Shown here: piece after piece, positions 7,270 to 11,900 of the stretch
Layout: each line of letters begins with the position of its first letter
Numbering within the stretch: the stretch's first letter is position 1
DNA from: Bacillota bacterium
GTDB taxonomy: Bacteria > Bacillota > Clostridia > Lachnospirales > Lachnospiraceae
DNA length: 14,582 nt
NCBI GenBank assembly: GCA_023392995.1
Contig: JAEWMZ010000236.1
Location: 1-14,582, forward strand
Reading direction: 5' to 3'
Made by a program: the position numbers and the translations under genes
Notes under the pieces: generated by a model
What the model saw: only the letters and a program-made list of their open reading frames with translations
What the model was told of the DNA's origin: nothing
The model's database searches: none

Positions 7270-7278
7270 AGTATAACA
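7270..7278 (-). promoter_or_regulatory. Extended -10 promoter candidate of the glycosyltransferase gene
   Basis: On the - strand, TGT TATACT (7278-7270) fits an extended -10 (TGn then the hexamer); no good -35 is seen. Transcription would begin near 7263, just inside the ATG at 7267-7269, which argues against that ATG as the start codon and leaves a leader of about 100 nt before TTG 7161. Confidence 0.35.
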
Positions 7279-7380
7279 GGGAAATGTGTTGAAATTATTA
7301 CGGCTATGTAAGCCTTTTGTGAGGCTCTTACGGTGGCAGGCTGTTTATAGTTTTTTTAGATTTTGTTTATAAAATGTATA

Positions 7381-7413
7381 TTGAAAATATGTTATACATG
7401 TTGTATAACATAT
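7381..7413 (+). promoter_or_regulatory. hsp20 promoter overlapped by a 27-bp palindromic operator
   Basis: TTGAAA (7381-7386) and TATAAC (7404-7409) are 17 nt apart. A perfect palindrome with 12-nt arms (ATATGTTATACA at 7387-7398, TGTATAACATAT at 7402-7413) and a 3-nt centre fills the spacer and covers the -10. A dimeric repressor bound there would block RNA polymerase. This is not a CIRCE element (HrcA site, TTAGCACTC-N9-GAGTGCTAA) and not the CtsR heptad repeat, so the regulator is unknown. The leader from about 7416 to the start codon is roughly 85 nt. Confidence 0.68.
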
Positions 7414-7501
7414 ATTGCAAGGAGATATTACAGATAAACAAAATAAGTTCCTGTGATATCAGAAAGATTGAAATATTAAATTAAAAGAAGGAGTGGTAAT
7501 T

Positions 7502-7915
7502 ATGTTAAGACCAGCATTGTTTGAACAAACAGGACCATTATTTTTTGACAGAGTTTTTCATGACTTCTTTGGGAACGGCTTTAATCAAATTGATAACTTT
7601 AGCACAGATGTAATCGAAAAGGATGATAGTTATCTGCTGCAGGCAGAGCTGCCTGGCTTCCAGAAGGAAGATATCAGAGTTGATCTGGACAAAGAGATCT
7701 TGACAATATCTGCTTCTCATAAAGAAGAGAAGAGTGATAAAAAGGATAACTATGTAAGACAGGAAAGACGCTATCAATCTTATTGCAGAAGCTTCCATGT
7801 CCCAGGAATTAAAGCGGAAAATATTCATGCAGAATATAATAATGGCATTCTTGAGATTATGCTGCCAAAGGAACAGGCTGTAATTGATGAGCCAAAGAGA
7901 ATTGAGATTAAATAA
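7502..7915 (+). CDS. Hsp20 / alpha-crystallin small heat-shock protein
   Basis: Protein of 137 aa from ATG 7502, with AGAAGGAG 8 nt upstream. A GTG at 7493 in frame lies inside the ribosome binding site and is not used. Residues 1-33 are the variable N-terminal arm with aromatic residues (LFFDRVFHDFFGNGF). Residues about 34-130 are the alpha-crystallin domain: STDVIEKDDSYLLQAELPGF, KEDIRVDLDKEILTISASHK, RRYQSYCRSFHVPGI and the hallmark NNGILEIMLPK. The tail carries IEIK, of the I-x-I type that docks neighbouring subunits. It acts as an ATP-independent holdase for unfolding proteins in the cytoplasm, as large oligomers. It is similar in size to clostridial Hsp18. It seems monocistronic, with a palindromic operator at its promoter and a hairpin terminator about 135 nt after the stop. 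Confidence 0.96.
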   Translation: MLRPALFEQTGPLFFDRVFHDFFGNGFNQIDNFSTDVIEKDDSYLLQAELPGFQKEDIRVDLDKEILTISASHKEEKSDKKDNYVRQERRYQSYCRSFHVPGIKAENIHAEYNNGILEIMLPKEQAVIDEPKRIEIK

Positions 7916-7920
7916 TAATG

Positions 7921-8032
7921 AAATGCAAAGATTATTCAAATGCAAAAAAATATAAATACAAAGAATATAAATACAAAAAATATAGATACAAAGAATAATA
8001 AATGCAAAGAGTATTGAAATGCAAAGAAGAAT
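7921..8032 (+). repeat. Seven imperfect tandem repeats of 15-17 nt
   Basis: Units begin at 7921, 7938, 7954, 7969, 7984, 8000 and 8017, with consensus close to AAATRCAAARAATAT. They are contiguous, so this is not a CRISPR array. An ATG at 7918, two bases after the hsp20 stop, opens a 26-codon frame through the first five units that encodes a Lys/Tyr-rich peptide (containing KYKYKEYKYKKYRYKE) ending at 7998. Its ribosome binding site is poor, so it is not called as a gene. Slipped-strand expansion is the likely origin. Confidence 0.75.
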
Positions 8033-8050
8033 AAATAACCAAATTAAGTT

Positions 8051-8089
8051 CGGAGTAAACGTAAGTGCAAGAAACTTATGTTTACTCCG
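8051..8089 (+). terminator. Hairpin terminator of hsp20
   Basis: A 15-bp stem with one G·T pair (8051-8065 with 8075-8089) closes a 9-nt loop. The downstream tract is only pyrimidine-rich (TCTTCC) rather than a pure T-run, so termination may be incomplete. Confidence 0.62.
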
Positions 8090-8307
8090 TCTTCCTATAT
8101 AAAGTGTTTAGTGCATGAAATGATTCGTAAATACGAATAATAACTCTAAGGTGTGTTCGAATAAGCATTGTACCGTGCTAAACGCCCCACTTTGAGTCAA
8201 ACAAACCCTCGAAGCGACTTATGAATATGCCAGTAATTAGGAGAAAAGGCTGGGAGGATTTAGCTAATAATATCTTGAAGAAACGATAAAACTATGTTAG
8301 GATTAAA
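8090..8307. other. Intergenic block without a supported gene
   Basis: No frame here has a good start plus ribosome binding site. The stretch 8150-8230 is GC-richer than its surroundings and holds scattered short inverted words (TTCGA near 8156 and TCGAA near 8209). A frame from about 8180 ends in a short coding-like stretch MPVIRRKGWEDLANNILKKR that stops at once, perhaps a gene remnant. It may be a decayed repeat or mobile-element scar; this is weak. Confidence 0.3.
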
Positions 8308-8335
8308 TTAACATTATACTTATTTTCCATATACA
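8308..8335 (+). promoter_or_regulatory. Candidate promoter of the DUF4190 gene
   Basis: TTAACA (8308-8313) and TATACA (8330-8335) are 16 nt apart, which would give a leader of about 80 nt. A second weaker pair, TTGAAT (8351-8356) with TAATAG (8374-8379) at 17 nt, lies closer to the gene. The sequence alone does not decide between them. Confidence 0.35.
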
Positions 8336-8422
8336 ATGCAGACAAAAGATTTGAATTTGGATATAGAGTGGTGTAATAGAGTAGTGGAATTTGGTGTTAA
8401 ATAGAATGAGGGAGGTATCTTA

Positions 8423-9082
8423 ATGGACGACTTTAATCAAGGAGAGAATAAAAGCGAATCGAATAATACGCAGAATAATGAGCAACAAAACAATCAGCTT
8501 AACAATCAAGCGAATAATCCGACTGGGGCAAATCCAAACCAGCCTTATCAGCAGGCGGATGCAAGTAATCTGGAAAATCAATCTAGTCAGGGACAATATA
8601 ATCAACAGCCTTACAATCAGTCAAATAATCAGATGAATAATCAGATGTACAATCAGGGGCAATATCAGAATCCCCAGTATCAGCAGCCCCAGTATAACGG
8701 TAAGTCAGACTATCAGCAGCAACAGGGTTATCAGCCCCAGTATCAACAGCCCCAGTATCAGCAGAACCAATATCAACAATATCAGCCTCACAGAAAGAAG
8801 GATAATGGCTTATCAATTGCTGCATTGGTTTGCGGTATCATAAGCGTTGTAGGATGTTGTTTCCCATATTTCACTGTGATCGTAGCTATTGTGGGTATTG
8901 TTCTTGGCATTCTTAGTATTAATAAACATAAGGATGATAAGAATTTGGCTATCATAGGAATTGTACTTTCTTCCGTGGGTATTTTAATTGGAATCATTGC
9001 ACTCATTGGAGTAGTTACTGTTTTTAATTCTCCAGATTTCTGGGATAGCTTTAATACTGAGATGCAGTCCAAATATTATTAA
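8423..9082 (+). CDS. DUF4190 membrane protein with a long Q/N-rich N-terminal tail
   Basis: Protein of 219 aa; ATG 8423 follows GGGAGGT at ideal distance. Residues 1-122 are almost entirely Asn, Gln, Tyr, Pro and Ser, with repeated QYQQPQ-type units between about 78 and 121; at the DNA level these are partial copies of a CCCCAGTATCA unit (8672-8780). Residues about 128-200 form a DUF4190-type module: a first long hydrophobic segment (LSIAALVCGIISVVGCCFPY and on to VGIVLGILSI), a short basic loop (NKHKDDKN) and a second helix region (LAIIGIVLSSVGILIGIIAL). A short soluble tail follows. The tail is probably cytoplasmic, as no signal peptide is present. The biochemical role of DUF4190 proteins is unknown; low-complexity N-terminal tails are common in them. 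It faces a convergent DUF2752 gene; a shared role is possible but unproven. Confidence 0.86.
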   Translation: MDDFNQGENKSESNNTQNNEQQNNQLNNQANNPTGANPNQPYQQADASNLENQSSQGQYNQQPYNQSNNQMNNQMYNQGQYQNPQYQQPQYNGKSDYQQQQGYQPQYQQPQYQQNQYQQYQPHRKKDNGLSIAALVCGIISVVGCCFPYFTVIVAIVGIVLGILSINKHKDDKNLAIIGIVLSSVGILIGIIALIGVVTVFNSPDFWDSFNTEMQSKYY

Positions 9083-9115
9083 TAAATTTCATATTAACGA
9101 ATTTCATATTTAACG

Positions 9116-9241
9116 AATAGCCATCCTATATGCGAACTTGGTCTAGGACTATGTTTAACCTTCGGGCAGACAGTATTATAAAGCTGTTTACTGAAAGGGA
9201 GCATAGTATAATTCTGACCAAGCCCATGTCGAATGGCTATT
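9116..9241 (+). repeat. Long imperfect hairpin between convergent genes
   Basis: Nested complementary blocks in register: AATAGCCAT (9116-9124) with ATGGCTATT (9233-9241); ATATG (9128-9132) with CATGT (9225-9229); CTTGGTC (9137-9143) with GACCAAG (9216-9222); ACTATG (9148-9153) with CATAGT (9202-9207); CCTT (9159-9162) with AAGG (9195-9198); CAGTA (9171-9175) with TACTG (9189-9193). That makes roughly 36 pairs with small internal loops. TTTTT spans 9240-9244 at the 3' end on +, so it may terminate the DUF4190 transcript, or be a structured RNA or MITE-like element. A 66-codon frame crossing it (9130-9330) is not supported. Confidence 0.62.
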
Positions 9242-9257
9242 TTTATTCATATTCATA

Positions 9258-9656
9258 TTATGGTGTCAGATACGGCACAAAATTACGAAAAATCCAATAT
9301 AGAATCAGACAAGCAATCAGGATCAGATAAAAACTTAGCTTTCTGGGAAGTAAGCGTACCTGGGTTCCGAAGCTATAGGTTGCCAGTTCAATGTAGGCTA
9401 AAAGGATAATGAGGAAAAGAATCAGAGGAACAATATTATACCGCAGAGAGCTTAATATATCCCCATGCAATAAAGCAATCACACTTCTTGTATTACCACA
9501 GGAGGGACAATAGAGGTGATAGAAACGATAAAAGTAACAGCTTGGAAGAAATGGAAGCACCAAGTTTAAAAAGTGATCTCTAAAAAGTATTGGGAATAAA
9601 GCGGTTAAAGGTAATAGAATAGTGATTAATTTCGGTACGAATTTATTGCTCTTCAT
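9258..9656 (-). CDS. DUF2752 family small membrane protein
   Basis: Protein of 132 aa from ATG 9656, with AAGAAGGA upstream at good spacing. The family signature is plain: a Cys pair in CPSCGNTRSVIALLHGDILS (residues 50-69) followed by LRYNIVPLILF. Membrane segments lie at about 8-25, 73-91 and 108-124, giving an inner-membrane protein with the CPxCG motif near the membrane face; metal or redox binding by the two Cys is plausible but untested. The function of DUF2752 is not established. The gene converges on the DUF4190 gene with the long hairpin between them, and is divergent from the methionine operon across a 410-nt gap. Confidence 0.87.
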   Translation of the reverse strand: MKSNKFVPKLITILLPLTALFPILFRDHFLNLVLPFLPSCYFYRFYHLYCPSCGNTRSVIALLHGDILSSLRYNIVPLILFLIILLAYIELATYSFGTQVRLLPRKLSFYLILIACLILYWIFRNFVPYLTP

Positions 9657-9970
9657 AGTATTCCTTCTTTCCTATCTATAGTCAAGCATAGCTATTTGCG
9701 AAATGATAACATATGTGGGGCGCCAGCTTCATCGATCTGCGAATGAGAATACATGCAGTTAAACTTATAAATATAATGCGAAAGGAAGCCCATATAACGA
9801 GTGACTGCTCAGCTAATACATTTATGTAAGCCTTTGCTCAATATATACTGAATTAGAACAGGTCGTCCGTACCTCCGCAGCAGACCCCATATCTGCCCAT
9901 ATTATATCATATTCAAGGGCACAAGCCTAGTAGGGATTACAGAGTAAAACAAAGAAATAGGAAGAAGTGC
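9657..9970. other. Divergent intergenic region, no gene found
   Basis: This lies between the DUF2752 start on - and the methionine promoter on +. On the - strand, an extended -10 (TGA TATAAT, 9909-9901) could start a transcript near 9894, giving DUF2752 a leader of about 240 nt; no -35 accompanies it. GGTC (9861-9864) and GACC (9883-9886) bracket a GC-rich patch. No SAM (S-box), T-box or cobalamin riboswitch core was recognised on either strand. A 15-codon frame starting at 9900 on - overlaps no ribosome binding site and is not called. Confidence 0.4.
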
Positions 9971-9975
9971 TTGTG
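9920..9975. promoter_or_regulatory. Inverted repeat reaching into the -35 of the methionine operon
   Basis: CACAAGC (9920-9926) and GCTTGTG (9969-9975) are exact reverse complements 42 nt apart. The right copy overlaps the predicted -35 hexamer (9971-9976). It could be a two-site operator for a repressor acting by looping or cooperative binding, or chance. No match to a known methionine regulator site is claimed. Confidence 0.35.
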
Positions 9976-9999
9976 ATGTAAAAGGTTATGAGATATAAT
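9971..9999 (+). promoter_or_regulatory. Promoter of the yitJ-metH operon
   Basis: TTGTGA (9971-9976) and a perfect TATAAT (9994-9999) are 17 nt apart. Transcription would start near 10006. The resulting leader of about 65 nt before ATG 10071 is too short for an S-box or T-box with its terminator. Confidence 0.58.
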
Positions 10000-10070
10000 T
10001 AGGAAAAAATTCGAATTGAATACAAATGCATAACAGCACTTCCTATAGCGTTGGGCAGAATAGAGGTCAA

Positions 10071-11870
10071 ATGAGGTTAAAGGATTATTTAAAAAAATAT
10101 AGATTGATACCCGATGGTTCCATGGGAACCTATTACTGTGAATTAATGAATAAACCCGGCGCCATATCAGAATATGCCAATGAAGCAGATCCGGATATCA
10201 TCAAGCAAATTCATAAAGAATATCTGGAAGCAGGAGCCAGTCTTCTCCGAACCAATACCTTTGCTGCGAACCGGACAGTGTTACAGCTGGGGGAGGAACA
10301 GCAAAAGAGCTTGCTGCGTGCTGCCTGCCAAATTGCTAAGAGAGCCTTGGAAGAAGCTAACCTGGCCAGTGATGACAAAGCAAGCCGGTGGATACTGGGA
10401 GATATTGGGCCGATCCCGGAGGATGGGAATACCGTTGAAGAGAAGATATTAGAAGAATATAAGCTGATGTGTGATGTGTTTATTGAGGAAGGGCTGGAGG
10501 GGATTCATTTTGAAACCTTCCAGAGCCTGCATTATATCGAGCAATTGCTTCCCTATATTAAGGGCAAAAAATCGGACATGTTTATTCTTACCAGCTTCTC
10601 CGTTAACAAGAATGGATATACCGAGGCAGGAATCAGTGCTTCCAGATTACTGGCAGCAGCTGAGAAGATCAGTGATATTGATGCCTGCGGCTTAAATTGT
10701 GGAGTAGGCTCCGGTCATATGTATCAAATACTGAAAAATGTGGTGCTTTCCGAGGAGAAATACCTTTATGCAGCTCCGAATGCCGGATATCCGGAGCAGA
10801 TGCAGAACCGAATGGTATTTATGGATAATGCGGAATATTTTACAGATAACATGGAATTAATCGCAGATTTGGGCGTTGACATGATCGGAGGCTGCTGCGG
10901 AACCACTCCGGCATACATGAAGGCGTTAAATCTTAGAATAAAGGATAAAAAACGACTTACTTCCAGAAAAGTGAAGGCTCCTACTACAGAGGGAGCTGTG
11001 AAACCCTGCAAAGAAAATGAATTCTACCAGTTGTTCCAGAGCGGCAAGAAGGTGATCGCCGTTGAACTTGATCCGCCCTATGATGCTGATATTGACCGGG
11101 TGATGGAATGTGCCCATACCTTGAAGAACAGTGGAGCCGATTTGATTACCTTTGCGGATTCGCCTATGGGCAGAAGCCGGGTGGATTCCATTCTAATGAG
11201 TATTAAAATTGCGCATGAAACCGGGCTGAAGGTAATGCCCCATATCTGTTGCCGGGATCGTAATATGATCTCGATCCGTTCCAGCCTGCTGGGAGCCTAT
11301 ATCCATGGCATCCGAAATCTCCTGATTGTAACCGGAGATCCGGTGCCTAGTGCAAATAGAGCGAAGACAACGGCGGTATTCGATTACAATTCAGTACAGC
11401 TGATGGAATTTGTAAAGGAGATGAACCTGGAGCATTTTGCTTCAGAGCCTTTTTACTTTGGCGGGGCACTGAATCAGGGCAGGGGCAACCTGGAAAGGGA
11501 AATAGAACGAATGCAGAAAAAGATGGCTGCCGGAGCCACTTATTTCTTAACACAGCCAATTTACTCCGTAGAGGATGCAGAGCGGATTAAGAAGATAAAA
11601 GAAAGACTGGATACAAAGATACTGTGCGGTATCATGCCTTTAGTAAGCTATCGAAATGCTTGCTTTATCAAGAATGAATTCACCGGAATTCATGTTCCTG
11701 AAGAAATTGTGAATCGGTATAGCCCAAGCATGAGTAAGGAAGAAGCAGAACAGGTTGGTGCGCAGATTGCCAGAGAAATGATGGAGCTACTGGAGCCGGT
11801 TGCAGATGGATATTATTTCATGCTGCCTTTTAATCGAGTCAGTCTTATGGATAAAATTTTGAAAAAATAA
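10071..11870 (+). CDS. yitJ: Bifunctional homocysteine S-methyltransferase / methylenetetrahydrofolate reductase
   Basis: I choose ATG 10071 (599 aa) because AGAGG lies 4 nt upstream and the conserved fold starts there; ATG 10026 in frame has no ribosome binding site. Residues about 1-285 form a homocysteine S-methyltransferase barrel: IPDGSMGTYY, the ASLLRTNTF segment, and the three zinc ligands Cys210 (GLNCG) and Cys275-Cys276 (GGCCGTTP). Residues about 327-599 form a MetF-type methylenetetrahydrofolate reductase: VELDPPYDAD (Glu about 332), the ITFADSPMGRSR segment, and VTGDPVPS (Asp about 423) in the flavin/folate region. Length and order match B. subtilis YitJ. The reductase makes 5-methyl-tetrahydrofolate from 5,10-methylene-tetrahydrofolate; the first domain binds homocysteine for methyl transfer. 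The metH gene follows after 30 nt, so the methyl-folate made here should feed MetH. All key residues look present. Which methyl donor the first domain uses is not settled by sequence. Confidence 0.93.
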   Translation: MRLKDYLKKYRLIPDGSMGTYYCELMNKPGAISEYANEADPDIIKQIHKEYLEAGASLLRTNTFAANRTVLQLGEEQQKSLLRAACQIAKRALEEANLASDDKASRWILGDIGPIPEDGNTVEEKILEEYKLMCDVFIEEGLEGIHFETFQSLHYIEQLLPYIKGKKSDMFILTSFSVNKNGYTEAGISASRLLAAAEKISDIDACGLNCGVGSGHMYQILKNVVLSEEKYLYAAPNAGYPEQMQNRMVFMDNAEYFTDNMELIADLGVDMIGGCCGTTPAYMKALNLRIKDKKRLTSRKVKAPTTEGAVKPCKENEFYQLFQSGKKVIAVELDPPYDADIDRVMECAHTLKNSGADLITFADSPMGRSRVDSILMSIKIAHETGLKVMPHICCRDRNMISIRSSLLGAYIHGIRNLLIVTGDPVPSANRAKTTAVFDYNSVQLMEFVKEMNLEHFASEPFYFGGALNQGRGNLEREIERMQKKMAAGATYFLTQPIYSVEDAERIKKIKERLDTKILCGIMPLVSYRNACFIKNEFTGIHVPEEIVNRYSPSMSKEEAEQVGAQIAREMMELLEPVADGYYFMLPFNRVSLMDKILKK

Positions 11871-11900
11871 TTTGTGGTATAGAGTGGAGGAGGTAGTAGC

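Noticed and set aside
7538..7945. 135-codon open frame antisense to hsp20
   Set aside because: Shadow of a well-supported Hsp20 gene; no ribosome binding site or family signature.
7921..8032. CRISPR array
   Set aside because: Units are contiguous, 15-17 nt and imperfect, with no spacers and no cas genes.
8180..8290. Short coding-like stretch ending in GWEDLANNILKKR
   Set aside because: Only about 20 codons from an ATG, weak ribosome binding site and an immediate stop; possible gene remnant but not supportable as a gene.
9130..9330. 66-codon open frame on +
   Set aside because: It lies over the long hairpin and the end of the DUF2752 gene on the other strand; no ribosome binding site, composition not protein-like.
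9853..9900. 15-codon frame on - (MGRYGVCCGGTDDLF)
   Set aside because: Its ATG directly abuts the predicted -10, so it would lie upstream of the transcript start; no ribosome binding site.
9840..10070. SAM, T-box or cobalamin riboswitch before the methionine genes
   Set aside because: No conserved core segments were recognised and the predicted leader is too short.
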